Notes: generated from the sequence alone by a model not told the origin. A stretch of 64,000 bases of DNA from Closterium sp. Naga37s-1 (GCA_947471745.1 CANJKZ010000768.1:2247501-2311500); one strand, 5' to 3'; shown: positions 42,535 to 54,419, numbered from the stretch's first letter. A program made the numbers and translations.

Positions 42535-42775
42535 GACTCCAACACAAGTAACACAACAATTGGAGCAGTAACGAACAACAACTGGAGCAGTAACGAACAA
42601 CAATTGGAGCAGTAACGAACAACAACTGGAGCAGTAACGAACAACAATTGGAGCAGTAACGAACAACAATTGGAGCAGTAACAAACAACAATTGGAGCAG
42701 TAACGAACAACAATTGGAGCAGTAACGAACAACAATTGGAGCAGTAACGAACAACAACCGGAGCAGTAACGACGG
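42535..42775. repeat. 22-bp array, HK-B intron 4
   Basis: Ten to eleven units of CAATTGGAGCAGTAACGAAC plus AA, nearly uniform, with CAACTGG variants. Confidence 0.9.
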
Positions 42776-43134
42776 AGAGTGTATATTACCAGCATGCGAA
42801 TTTGCACACCAGACCAGACAATAGAAATGAAATAGTGTCAGACAGACAAAGAAGAGGGGGGAGACGGATATACCCAAACAAGCTTCTTACCCCCGCGTAT
42901 CATGAAAAAGCCCACCGTTTTCAAGCATTTGCAGAATTTCGCGAGTCCTCATCTCAAGATGAAACACACCACCCCATGCAATGCTCATGTCGTCTCGAAT
43001 CTGTTGTGGAGACGCGTTGGCTGGCAGAGGATGCCGGAAGATGGGCACAACAAAGGCTGCGAGGGAAACGAGGGGAGGGGAGGGGAACGAGCATGTAAGG
43101 GTTTCTAGGCGCCTCCAAAAGGCCTATTGAGCTG

Positions 43135-43310
43135 TCTCAAAAGCTGGCTAGCAGAGGATGGCGGAAGATGGGCACAACCAAGGCTGCGAGCGAAAAAGAA
43201 GGGAGGGGAACAAGCAATAAAAGGGTATATAGGCGGCTCAATCAAAAGGGTAAATGATCTGTCTCACAAGCTGGCGGGCAAAGGAAGGTGGAGTATGGCC
43301 ACAAGGAAGG
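43135..43310 (-). repeat. Two partial copies of HK-B exon 4 head with acceptors
   Basis: In transcription order, copies begin at 43310 (CTCGCAG, then CCTTCCTTGTGGCCATACTC) and 43183 (CTCGCAG, then CCTTGGTTGTGCCCATCTTC). The real exon 4 begins at 43056 (CTCGCAG, then CCTTTGTTGTGCCCATCTTC). Spacing is 127 bp both times. Each copy covers about 50 bp of exon (the VPIFRHPLP part of CHASE). Confidence 0.85.
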
Positions 43311-43429
43311 CTGCGAGGACAAAGTGGGGAGGGGGAGTTGCACCCAAGGGCTGGATTGGTTGAAGAGATGTCTCTTTGTGATGAGCAAGAGATGTCCAAA
43401 AAATTTGTCCACATCAGATCGGTTGCAAT

Positions 43430-43632
43430 GTATGTATGCATGCATGGGTTGACTACACCATCCATCGTGTACATGTGCAGAGAGCATATGGTGGATGGTA
43501 TTGTTTTGAGGCGCCTCAAAACACACCTCAAAACACACCTTTTGAGGCGCCTCAAAACATAATGTATGCATGCATGGGTTTACTACACCATCCATCATGT
43601 ACATGTGCAGAGAGCATATGGTGGATGAAATG
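43430..43632. repeat. 65-bp direct repeats around GAGGCGCCTC palindromes
   Basis: The block beginning ATGTATGCATGCATGGGTT and ending AGAGAGCATATGGTGGATG occurs at about 43430 and 43562. Between them TTTTGAGGCGCCTCAAAA occurs twice, separated by CACACCTCAAAACACACC. Confidence 0.85.
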
Positions 43633-44289
43633 AAACCTTGTACTTGCCGTTTCAGAACGGATTCAAAACCGACTGCATTTGAGAAGCATGAATTAGTAAG
43701 CTTGTGCTAAGTGGGGATGCGGAACGAACTTTGTACTTTGAATGAGAAAGAGCAGTGACAAGCTGATGCATGAGAGATGAATGATAGGAAAATCTCATGG
43801 GAACTGTGCTCTAAATCAGAAGTCACAGAAGCAGAAGATCAGGAGTGCAGATGGAACGTAAGTGGATGGCATGGCACTTGAAACACCACGACGGGTGCAG
43901 TAAATTGAAAGCCTTTCGGCCGACCCAACGGGAGGAAGGAACGGGGCACTGGTGCGACTTTTGACAATTCTCAAAAGTCACTGCACTTGTCTTGGTAGAA
44001 AAGCAGGCACGAACCACTTGTGACAAACTCCGTGTAAACAGGAGGCCCCGCGATGGTCCTTCCTTTGAGCAGGTTGTCGATGAGCACGGGAGGGACGAGG
44101 GGAGTGAAGTCAGTGAAGGGCCGCAAGGGGAGCTCGGGGTTGATGCTTCCGCACACGTTCACTCCGTACAGGTCCCTTCGCGGGGTCGGTAGGCCCAGCA
44201 CTGAGAGGATTTGAATCCCCGTGATATTCTCCACAAATTGCCTGCAGGGAAGGGGAGGGGAGAGAGTGGAGTCAGGCAATGAGCTCACA

Positions 44290-44359
44290 GGTTCAAGCCC
44301 TGCCTGGCAGGCCCAGCACTGACTGGATTCGAATCCCTGTGATGTTCTCCGCCAATGGC
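44290..44359 (-). repeat. Partial copy of HK-B exon 3 head with its acceptor
   Basis: In transcription order GTGCAG then GCCATTGGCGGAGAACATCA and on to CAGTGCTGGGCCTGCC, matching exon 3 at 44241 over about 70 bp, 118 bp upstream. HK-A shows the same event for the same exon (16389-16489) with different break points. Confidence 0.85.
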
Positions 44360-44462
44360 CTGCACGGACGAGAGGGGCGTGCAAAGAGAGAGGCATGCTT
44401 AAACGGCCGGAATGACGTGACGAGAGAGGCATGCTGAAATGGCCGGAATGACGAGAGAGTGC

Positions 44463-44577
44463 TCATTATCACCCGACAGTGAGCCGGATAATGAGCTCAC
44501 TGTCGGGCATGCTGCAGCCGGATAATGAGCTCACTGTCGGGCATGCTGCAGCCGGATAATGAGCTCACTGTCGGGAC
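44463..44577. repeat. 34-bp tandem repeat, HK-B intron 2
   Basis: Three units containing GAGCTCACTGTCGGGCATGC and TGCAGCCGGATAAT. Confidence 0.9.
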
Positions 44578-45060
44578 CAGGGTGAGGTGGTGGAGGATAT
44601 GGAGTATGGGAGGACTAGCACACTGAAAGACTCAACAGATCAGGCCCAACTTGACACAGCACGAGTTGAGTCAGGAGATGCATCGCCACACAAGCCGAGG
44701 AGCCGAACAGGCTGACTCCCCTTACTTCATGATGAGTCGGTTAACAAAGAATTTGTCTCGACAGGTCTCGACAAACAATGAAGCCAGCCTGCGTGCCGTT
44801 TAACGGCGTTTCAAAAGAGTTGGCCGGCCAGAGCAGACCTGTTTTGAGAGGCCCCAGAGCTAGAGCTGACCTGTCTTGATCGGAGAGGAGCATGATGACG
44901 GTGCCGCTGCTGTAGTTGGCAATGAAGTCAGCTTCTAGGGTGTACGCCATGATGGAATCGTTGTTGAGGCACCCCGCCAGCCCCCAGTAGCTCAGGTTGC
45001 TGCTGCTGCGCGGCCCAAATTGCCCCAGGACCTTCACTAGGCCCACTGACTCCTGTAGAG

Positions 45061-45420
45061 GGAGACGGGAGGAGGAGAGGAGAGAGGGGCGGAGGGGGGT
45101 GGGGGGGGGGGGGGGAGGGAGGAGACGGGAAGGGGGAGATGGAAACGGGATGATGGAAAGCAGGAGACAAGAAGGGAGAGATAGAAAGGGGCAGATAGAA
45201 CGGGGGAGATAGAACAGGGGAGATAGAACAGGGGAGATAGAACAGGGGAGATAGAACAGGGGAGATAGAACAGGGGAGATAGAACAGGGGAGATAGAACA
45301 GGGGAGATAGAAAGGGGGAAATAGAATGGCTGAGATGGAAAGGGGGGTTGAGTTGGTTGGATGGAGACAGGGGGGGGATGGAAATGGGTGGGGTGGAAAA
45401 GTAGAGGGAGGAGGCAGGCT
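45061..45420. repeat. Purine-rich tract and 14-bp array, HK-B intron 1
   Basis: G-rich purine runs (GGGGGGAGGG), then about nine AGATAGAACAGGGG units at 45190-45320. On the minus strand this is the pyrimidine-rich stretch just before the exon 2 acceptor, so part of it may serve as polypyrimidine tract. Confidence 0.8.
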
Positions 45421-45603
45421 TCCCATTTTCTTTTCTTCCCCAAACCATTGATTATCGCGTTCTGATCCAGGCAGACGCGCCACCAAGGCCCGTCAAAGCT
45501 CGTTCACGAACGAGGGAATTCATCGAGGCTGTATTCAAGTCAAGTCATATTTAGAATTCTCAGAAACGAATCCGCCAGGCGGGAGCCCAGTGCAGGCACG
45601 CAG

Positions 45604-46540
45604 GAGAAGCGAGCCCAATGAAATGGCCGAGCCCAATGAAATGGCCGAGCCCAATGAAATGGCCGAGCCCAATGAAATGGCCGAGCCCAATGAAATGGCC
45701 GAGCCCAATGAAATGGCCGAGCCCAATGAAATGGCCGAGCCCAATGAAATGGCCGAGCCCAATGAAATGGCCGAGCCCAATGAAATGGCCGAGCCCAATG
45801 AAATGGCCGAGCCCAATGAAATGGCCGAGCCCAATGAAATGGCCGAGCCCAATGAAATGGCCGAGCCTAATGGAATGGCTGAGCCTACCTCTGAGAGGGG
45901 GGAAGCCCTGGGGAGGAGGGGGGCACAGGGGGGAAGTGGGGGAAGGGTAGAGAAGGGGGTCCGGGGGGGGAGGGGAGAGAGGGGGGAGGAAAGGGGAGGA
46001 AAGGGGAGGAGGAGGGGGGGGGGGGAGAGAGTAAAGGAGGGTGAAGGATAGGGGAGGAAGGAGGGAGCGGGAAGAAGATTCTGGTAAGGAAGGGGGGGGG
46101 GGACGGGGGAAAGGGGATGTAAGGGGGCGGATGGGACAAAGGTGGGGAAGGAAAATGAAATCGAGGAAATGGCTACCACCGAAGGAGCACTACCAGACAG
46201 GTACCACTACCAGACAGGTACCACTACCAGACAGGTACCACTACCAGACAGGTACCACTACCAGACAGGTACCACTACCAGACAGGTACCACTACCAGAC
46301 AGGTACCAGTAGCAGTGGTACCTGCGCAGATGGGCTTACCTGCGCAGATGGGGCTTGCGCGGATGGGTTTACCTGCGCGGATGGGTTTACCTGCGCAGAT
46401 GGGGCTTGCGCAGATGGGCTTACCTGCGCGGATGGGCTTACCTGCGCGGATGGGCTTACCTGCGCGGATGGGCATACCTGCGCGAATGGGTTTACCTGCG
46501 CGGATGGGTTTACCTGCGCGCATCACTCCGATGGGTGTTA
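45604..46540. repeat. Three consecutive minisatellites, HK-B intron 1
   Basis: At 45604-45885, fifteen units of GAGCCCAATGAAATGGCC (18 bp). At 46187-46316, seven units of ACAGGTACCACTACCAG (17 bp). At 46317-46540, about twelve units of TACCTGCGCGGATGGGTT (18 bp). Between them (45890-46160) is a G-rich purine tract. Each array contains GGTAC or ACCT words that read as AG|GT on the minus strand. Confidence 0.9.
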
Positions 46541-46849
46541 CCTGCGCGCATCAGTGCTAGACCTCCGGGTCAAAACTGTGGGGCGCTACCTGCGCGCCAG
46601 AGTGTGACGGCGCTATCTGCGCGCATCAGAGCGTGACGGCGCTACCTGCGCGCATCAGAGTGTGACGGCGCTACTACCTACGCGAGTGTGACGGCGCTAC
46701 TACCTGCGCGCAACAGAGTGTGACGGCGCTACTACCTGCGCGCAACAGAGTGTGACGGCGCTACCTGCGCGCATCAGAGTGTGACGGACCTGCGCGCATC
46801 AGAGCGTGACGGCTCTACCTGCGCGCAAGTCTGTGCGGGGCGGCGCTAC
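46541..46849 (-). repeat. 29-bp array carrying the HK-B exon 1 donor
   Basis: On the minus strand exon 1 ends CCGCGCGCAG with donor GTAGCGCC at 46849. The next 300 bp repeat GCGCGCAGGTAGCGCCGTCA with CACTCTGAT spacers about eight to nine times, so the exon tail and donor are iterated downstream of the true site. Confidence 0.85.
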
Positions 46850-46929
46850 CTGCGCGCGGGAGATGGACGATCGCATATCCTGCTGGAGGTATCGCACGCG
46901 CGTGCGACACCACGCTCGCATCGCCTCCA

Positions 46930-47658
46930 TCGGAAATAACCGAGGGGTGTGTTGGGGTGGGTTGAGGAAGTTATGGTTCACTGTGTTGCCTTTCGATCTG
47001 TTTTCCGACCATGTCGTATATAGCAGATGGGTTGTTCCCAAACAGGCTGTGGATCGGGGGTCCTGTGGATCATGGTTTTGCGTCTGATTACACGTGTCAC
47101 TGTAGCGACGATCGCTGGTAATACAATGTCGGTTGCAGTCGTATTGTCAATCGCAGCCAATACTGAACACCCTCGGAACTGGGCGTGGATCATCGATTCT
47201 GCTTACACGTGTAACCAGCTCGGGTCGTTCCTATCACTTTCTGACTACCATGGGAGCAAATCTGTTCATACATGTTGGGTTGTCGAGTCGATGGCGAAGA
47301 GGTTACATCGCCTGGCGACGGGCAAGCGAGTCCTACAATTGAAGTAACATATGCGTACAGTGCGCGTTCGACGTTACTGTACGTGGACATTGTTTATGAT
47401 GGTATAATTGTACAGTAACTGTAATGTTGTAAATATCAAACTACACTATCCCTGGAATTAATTTAGAGCATATTCAATGAAATATAATATTTTTCGTAAG
47501 ATCCAGTCATTAATTCGATCAATAATTAAAGTAACACACACCACCGAGCACTTGCCTCAAATACGCTTTACTGATGGTTTGAAATAACATTAACGGTTAG
47601 CATTGAATCACAACTGCACCCACTCCATGAAATGCTAGATAAACTAGCATACAACTCC
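46930..47658. other. Left terminal region of the transposon
   Basis: Non-coding, with short inverted motifs (TACTGTAC and GTACAGTAAC near 47380-47420) that could be subterminal transposase-binding sites, as is usual for CMC elements. Confidence 0.4.
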
Positions 47659-49785
47659 CTAGGGCAATCCAGCAGGGAACACCTGAGACTCATACCCCTC
47701 AATCAGAATTTTCACGTTGGGGGACATCCTGAAGCCTGCGGGAGCAACCGGGTCCCAGATGGCACGGTCCCCATTCTCGTAAGTCTCCCTTATCCAGGTG
47801 ACCAGGTGACCAATCTTGACCTCGACGTTCTGCTGGTTCACGGTCTCCGACCCGTCGAGTGAGGGGTTCACCCGCCCTCTGGCATTTGCCAGAGGCCACT
47901 CCACCTGCATCAAACAAGCACGACAATCAGCATACAGGAACAGGCGGTAGTGACTGTTGAATTGATGTTAAACAAGGAAACTAGACTCACCACGTTCAGG
48001 GCGTAGCCAACTTGCGGGAACTTGACCATGATGGTTGTGGCCTTCTTGCTCCCAAACCCGCGCAGCAGGACCAGTTCGAACGGACGGTTGGCAAACGGAC
48101 GACTGGTTACCAGGCAGAAGTGCCAGTTGGAGCCAAATCGCGCTGTAAAGAAAACGAGACACGTCCAGGACAAACAAATCAGCGATTCTCTGAAGTGAGT
48201 AACCATGCGAGTCACAAGCAGTACACTATCAACAATCACGTACCATCAAGCAGGAAGCAAGAAACACGTACCATGGAGGTAGTGCAAGGTCCACTCTGAA
48301 GGAGAACTGCTGCACTGCGGCGCCACTCCTTCGTCTGCCAACTCCTTCCACTTACTCTCAAGGACGCACCCGCCCGGGCCGCGACCGTACGTCTTAATGG
48401 CGCCGTTGTAATTGCTGCGTCTCTCTGACGCCTTGCGCATGGCCAAGTTTTCCTTGGCAGGGAATTGGCAGACGGTGTAGTAGAAGATGTCCTTCCCCAC
48501 GCCAGCTTCCGCGTACTTCTCGGCCATCATCTCTCTCGGCTCGGGCCAAAGTGGGTAGAACTTCATCCTCCAGGCGGGCGCGGCGGTCGTCATGAACGTG
48601 AAGGCCTCTAGCGCCTTTTTCTGCAAACATGGCATCCCGGTAAAACGTTGTCAAACACCGCAATCAACTATGAAGAACTTGCCATTTAGAGTGCAAGCAA
48701 CACTTTAACCTGAATGCGATATAAAAAATCCCACAATCATTAAAAACGCGAAGGGGCTTACCTGGAACAAGTGGTCTTGTTCCAGTGATGTAGGAACCAT
48801 GACGTTGCCGTTCGAGTCTCGTGGGAGCCTCTGCATGTCGAAACTCGGAATCAGGGCTAGGTTAAGAGCTGCCCTATGCTCCTCGCCGTTGTTAATGATT
48901 TGCTGCCGCAGTGCCACCACCAGCGCAGACATCTCCTCGTGTTGCAGATTCAGCGTGGCGTATGCCGCCTCCTTTTCGTCCAGCGCGATTTGTAGGCCGA
49001 GCGCGCGCTCCTGTGTAAGCTTCAAAGTAGTCTGGAGGTCCTCAATGTCAGCGCGTAGACGCATCTCGACTTGAGTTCGCTGCGACGGGACATCTGGCAA
49101 AAGATACAAGAAACATCATCCAGATAGAAATACAAGGAGAAGACCGTGCGCCTGTGCGACATTAGAGATTGCGAGAGGATGGTAAACTTGTAATGTAGAC
49201 AACATGCGTGAGTCAAGTTGAAAAGCGAACGAAAATACAAACGCATGTAAAACTTAACGTTGGCTAAAAAATGGAGCCCGCTCTAGAAGTAGTCAAGGTT
49301 TCGCTACCTGTGCGTGCACGAGAGACTATAGGGAGGCCGTGAGCGTTTAACTGTGCCACAGCCTCTGTCGTGCCTTCTGCCGCATCCTCTAGCGGGCCGG
49401 TTAGGTCCAGCGGCGAAGGGTTAACTTCGCCGTCAGCAGGGCTACACTGTGCGGGAGACACTAGCTGAGCAGGTGCAGTAATAGCTGCCGTGGGGTTGTT
49501 ACTGCCATCTGCCATCTTCCCCTTCTTCTGTTTTTTACGCGTCAATTCAGGGGGAAGCATGCCCTGTGCCTTCATGAGCTCCATCATCGTCATAAAGGCC
49601 TTGACACGTTCGGCTGTGTCGTCCTCGTCGTCTCCCGTCGCTGAGTCGTCCACAACAGTACCATCACGACCAAGTGTCACAACGCCCGGGTCGTCCTCCG
49701 GAGCGAGAGCTCGTTTCCCCCCACACGCTGTACCCTGCACTACTGTCATGACGATGCGTTTGCGACTGACAGTAGTCGCAAGCAA
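47659..49785 (-). CDS. Coiled-coil protein gene inside the Plavaka-like element (5 exons)
   Basis: Exons on the minus strand: 49785-49308, 49093-48762, 48620-48272, 48142-47991, 47904-47659; every junction is GT-AG, phases match, and the sum is 518 residues. Exon 1 is acidic and low in structure, with a basic TRKKQKKGK patch that could be a nuclear localisation signal. Exon 2 has heptad-like sequence (RLRADIEDLQTTLKL, ALDEKEAAYATLNLQHEEM, VVALRQQI) typical of a coiled coil. Exons 3-5 are globular-looking, rich in Trp and Phe, with no domain I recognise. It is the only other gene in the element and is co-oriented with the transposase. By analogy with the second protein (TNPA) of En/Spm elements it could bind the ends, but that is inference. 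An alternative is a captured host gene. Confidence 0.75.
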
Positions 49786-49809
49786 TAGAAGCAGCCGTTT
49801 ATGGTTGCT

Positions 49810-50783
49810 TCTGTGTGCCAGGTAGCTGTTGTGTGTGTAGCAGCCCTGCCATGAGATTGAGACATGTGTGATTTTCTGTTAGTACAGTTACACAACGAGT
49901 TTATTATTGACATCACCCTACATTTCGGGGGTAGGCTATCTGCTTAGACTGCGGACTCCCTAATCCTGCTTTAGCTGGTGCGAAGCTAAATGCAATGCTG
50001 GACATTACATTGTTCAGCGGCGTACTCCCTAAGCAATGGTGGTGTACACCATCAAATCTGCCCTAAACGACCCGCCCGATGGTAAAATCAGAGTGGTGAC
50101 GCTTTTGCGACGCACATTCATGCGTTGTCAAGCGTGGCAGGTCGCAAATGCTATGATTGGTTGCTGTGTGTTGGGTCGGTTGTATGACAGAGCCATGGCG
50201 GTGTGTTCGGCGGGCGACTTGTAATCGGGTCGGGAGTTGGAGTTCCACGTCGGCAGCTTTTGCGTGCCGAAGTTCTCAACCATGTGGGCATCCCTGCCCG
50301 GATTCCTGCGAAAATATGCAAAAACGATTTGATAGCTGGATGAAATGCTGGCTCCCTACCGTTTTTCCGCGCCAGTAACAGAAACCTGATTGTCGGTCAA
50401 TATGAACAGAGGTGGAGAAACCTTTTTGTTACCGCAATTAAAGGACGATCCGGAACGTTCTACAGACTGTCACGGCGCGTTGTGCGGCAGCATTGCTGTC
50501 AATGGAACGGTACAGCATCGCTGTACCATGATTCGATGCTTCCCGCTCGCGCCTCGTCGTGAAATCTGGACTGTTATCTGCGACACACACCACTGACGGA
50601 GCTATCCGATTTATTGGGATGCAGTTGTACAATTTAGCAAAATAGCGGCAGACTGTAATTGCATAGTGTATAACAACACATAGATATACATTCAAGATTC
50701 AGCTGTTTCACCAAACATCATGAAGTTACTTAGAAGGCACAGAATCAATTATGTTGGAACAAACTCCTTGTGAGTCAAATCGG
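49810..50783. other. Spacer between the two transposon genes
   Basis: About 970 bp holding the 5' flank of the coiled-coil gene and the 3' flank of the transposase. Small open frames on both strands (60-85 codons) show no recognisable domain. Confidence 0.5.
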
Positions 50784-53700
50784 TTAAAACATGAAACGAT
50801 TAACAAGCCACACATCCTCATCAGGTCCTGTACGAACTAGCTCTACAGCCCTTAGGATACTTGTTATTCCAATCACACGATATCGGTCGCCAGAGGGTGC
50901 CCATTGGAGTTTTTTGCAGCCAGTTGCAACGTCTTTGGTGGGGGCCATGTCATAATATTTTATGAAGGCATATGGCACCAGCAACCTCCCAATGCGAACT
51001 TGGAACAGTATCAGTAACTTGGCGTACCATTCCGTCGTACCAGAGTCATCCTCTCCAACGACCGCAATGTTGGAGAACCACGGTCGACCATAAAACATAG
51101 GAGCTGCTCGGACGTGATGAGGTAGCCTGCTGAACGCAGCGTCAACGGCTGCAGGCATTGCCAACCCATTGTGGACCTAATAGATGGGGGTTGTGTGAGC
51201 AATAGGAAGCATGGACAGGGTTGCAAGGTGAGAGTTCACAATGGCTGCCCGAAAAGAGAGCAAGGGTACCAGGTGGATGCCACGTGTTGTGATCATGTAA
51301 TGCGTAGAGCGTAGGTGCATGGTGTGACGGTGTAAAAGCAATGACAGTGTGGTTCCTGATGAGGATCCACAATGGCTGCCCGGAAAAACAGCAAGGGCTC
51401 TGGGTGGCTGCCATGAAGTGTGATGAGGTGGTGCCATGAGAGTGGGGGGTGGTGTGAGGGTATAGAAGCATGTGGAGGGTTGAGAGGTGAGGATCCACAA
51501 TGGCTGCCCGGAAAAACAGCAAGGGCTCTGGGTGGCTGTCATGAAGTGTGATGAGGTGGTGACATGAGAGTGGGGGGTGGTGTGAGGGTATAGAAGCATG
51601 TGGAGGGTTGAGAGGTGAGGATCCACAATGGCTGCCCGGAAAAACAGCAAGGCCTCTGGGTGGCTGCCATGAAGTGTGATGAGGTGGTGACATGAGAGTG
51701 GGGGGTGGTGTGAGGGTATAGAAGCATGTGGAGGGTTGAGAGGTGAGGATCCACAATGGCTGCCCGGAAAAACAGCAAGGGCTCTGGGTGGCTGCCATGA
51801 AGTGTGATGAGGTGGTGACATGAGAGTGGGGGGTGGTGTGAGGGTATAGAAGCATGTGGAGGGTTGAGAGGTGAGGATCCAAAATGGCTGCCCGGAAAAA
51901 CAGCAAGGGCTCTGGGTGGCTGCCATGAAGTGTGATTAGGTGTATGAGATTTCAAGGCCTTACGTGTATTGTGTCGATGGTGCGCCCAGAGCAGCCAGGG
52001 GCGATGTTCAGTGCACTGCGTAGGAAAGGCAAGTCAGCAGATAGCGCTGACGTAAACTCCGCATCTCTGCCGACATCAGGGGTCAATGGCACAACGTACG
52101 GTGCCTCACGCCGGTTGTGAGGCACCAAGAGCCTCCAGCTCTCGCGAGTCAGCACTCTATCCCCTGTTCTCTGCGCCTGAACGTATTGGAAAACAGATTT
52201 GATTAGTGTCATGATTGATCGTCATGCCGGGCAACACGACTTATGTTTGTTAACGACATTCTCACCTCAGTCATGCACGTGTCATATGATTTACGCTTGC
52301 CGAGAATTGGTGCAAGCGACTCGAGACGCTGTCGCATGACCTCGGCGTTCATGATTTGTGCCGTTGCAGAACGCCGATTCGATGCGCGGTAGGGGTTCTT
52401 GATATACTCTATGTGCAGGTGCTCGAACATCTGCGTGGAGTAATGTTCCGGCAATCCCGCGCGGCGAATCGAGTCTATGTAATGGCTGATCAGATGCATC
52501 TTAATGAACCTCCACTTGGAGGACTGCGTTGGAAAAGCAGTCACCAGAGCACTGATCATCCTGTTCAGGGCGTGATAATGGAGAGAGGGGGTTCACATTT
52601 ATGGCGTGACCACATGGATGCATACGCACGTGGACGTGAGTGGAGTACCGTGACCGTGTCGTGACTCACCTCTCGGCCTTGTGCTTCAGATCAAGCAGCG
52701 ACGTCGTCGTGTGCTCGCTCGTGCGGGCACAGTAGGTGTACCAGTCGATGTACGTTGCAATGGCATCCATTTGTACCTGTGGGACTGTGGGCTCAAACCC
52801 TCGCACGAGAAAGGGGAGGACTTGCATAACACTCCTATGCTCGTATGCCTGGTAGCTTGCGCCCGCCGAGAAATACGAGCCACCAGGCAAACGCATGAAA
52901 GGATTGCGGTTGTGCAACCGCAAGTCTGCAAGCCTGTCGTCTGCGAGCCGTTTTTGGGCGGTAGACAGGGTCGCGCGTAAAATGTCAAGGATGTGCACGA
53001 GAATCCCCAGATCAGCCTGGTGCATGATATCAGGCATGACGCATAAATAGGGGTTCAGGATGGGTATCGATTCCCATCGCCAACCCCACAAAAAACAAGG
53101 AACAGGATGCGTCGAAATGCTTGATAGCCCCTCTGGGTAGCTTTTGTTTTGCAAAAGTGTGGTTATACCCTTCTGGACAAGTGGCGTGCGTGGGATGATG
53201 CGGTGGATGAGTTTGTTGGTCTGCGCAATCGGGACTGTGCACAACGAACACGGATGACTTGTGAGAGCCCCCGATTTTGTGCATGTCACTTTGCACGACT
53301 CTGGATAATCGCACGCGTACGCATACAAACCAGGGTACGCGTTGTAGATGGCACCACTCGGATCACGGACCTTGACCCCTGTGTGCGAAGCTTTCCTCAA
53401 TGGTTCCATCACCATTGAGAGAATGTGCTGGAAAACTACCAGCTTATCAACAGAGTCATACTCTGAGGTGAATTCCGGGAGCAGTGCAAGCAAGACGTGC
53501 CCCCATGGCTGCCAACGGTCATGCTTGTCTATGTTACCCAATGTCATGTAAACAGGATGACCCTTGGCCTTGCCTCGTTGGTCCATATGAGTCTCGTCAC
53601 TGGACAAGATCAGGGCAACAACAACACCTTCTGGGTCAACTTTTTGTACCTCATTGTGCAGCGTGAACCACCAGTCACCCGATTCGGGTGTTGAGTACAC

Positions 53701-54375
53701 ATGTGTCGCATCAGCGTTGCGACTTGTGGGTTTTAGAACGAGTTTCTCCGCGTTTTTGGGATGCGTCAAAAGATCTATCATCCCAATGATCCCGTCACAG
53801 AAAAAAAACTCCAAGGCGGTTTTTCTTTGCACGCGCACAACACCACGTCGCCAATTACGATGGGGATCAGGGACACGTTCATCGACGTATTTTTCAACGT
53901 CTCGCGCATTGCGGAAAACGACAACATCCTCCTTAAATTTGTCGCCAAGGTTCAGTATGTGCAGGAGGTTGTTTATTGCACTCTTGGACAGATTGGACGT
54001 CAGAAGGAAGTGTGCAAATGCATCTGCGAAATTAAAGCCCTCGCTCTCACCTTCCTCGCCAGCCACACCACCACTTACACCTTCAGGTGTCGCCTCCTCC
54101 TCTGTTTGGGGTTCGGGCTGCATGTTGGTGGGGAGTGTGTTATGAGGTGTGGGTGGTCGGGCCTCATGCGAAGGAGATGATGGGGTGCTTATGGTCAACG
54201 ACGGGGTGGGCATGGAGGCTTGTGTTGTGCGTGGAAGGAGCATGGTGCGTGCCGCATTCTGGTTGATATTGCGATTGGCAGCAGCGATTCGACACGCCTC
54301 ACTGTTTTGGTGGTTTTTGAGGGGGCCCCGGCCAGAGAAGCCTTCAGCCAGGCATAGTGTGCAATTATAAGCCAT
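50784..54375 (-). CDS. Plavaka-type transposase (4 exons)
   Basis: Exons on the minus strand: 54375-52670, 52560-52266, 52176-51964, 51176-50784; GT-AG throughout, 868 residues, no stop or frameshift. The N-terminus has a C2H2-like finger (YNCTLCLAEGF, then H and C in KNHQNSEAC), as in Plavaka proteins. The core has LSSDETHMDQRGKAKGHPVY, then MTLGNIDKHDR. This is close to the family pattern SDxTxL, GxKSAxPVYLTIGNIPK, with the first catalytic Asp near 257. The second Asp is in VMPDIMHQADLG (about 447). The third acidic residue is in MFEHLHIEYIKNPYRASNRR (about 614). The C-terminus (GRPWFSNIAV, YRVIGITSILRAVELV) also fits. Plavaka belongs to the CMC group of cut-and-paste transposases. The gene looks competent. 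Confidence 0.87.
51235..51955. repeat. 128-bp minisatellite in transposase intron 3
   Basis: Units start with GGATCCACAATGGCTGCCCG at 51363, 51491, 51619, 51747 and 51875 (period exactly 128 bp), with a diverged first unit at about 51235. The intron is 51963-51177. Long minus-strand frames over it (249, 254 and 138 codons) are by-products. Confidence 0.92.
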
Positions 54376-54419
54376 GCTGCGAGAAAAGCATGGGGAGGAT
54401 ATGGTTGAGAGGAAGGGTG

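Noticed and set aside
46041..46607. 188-codon Cys/Ala/Asp repeat protein
   Set aside because: Translation of two minisatellites in HK-B intron 1.
51177..51955. 249- to 254-codon Pro/His-rich proteins
   Set aside because: Frames over the 128-bp minisatellite in a transposase intron.
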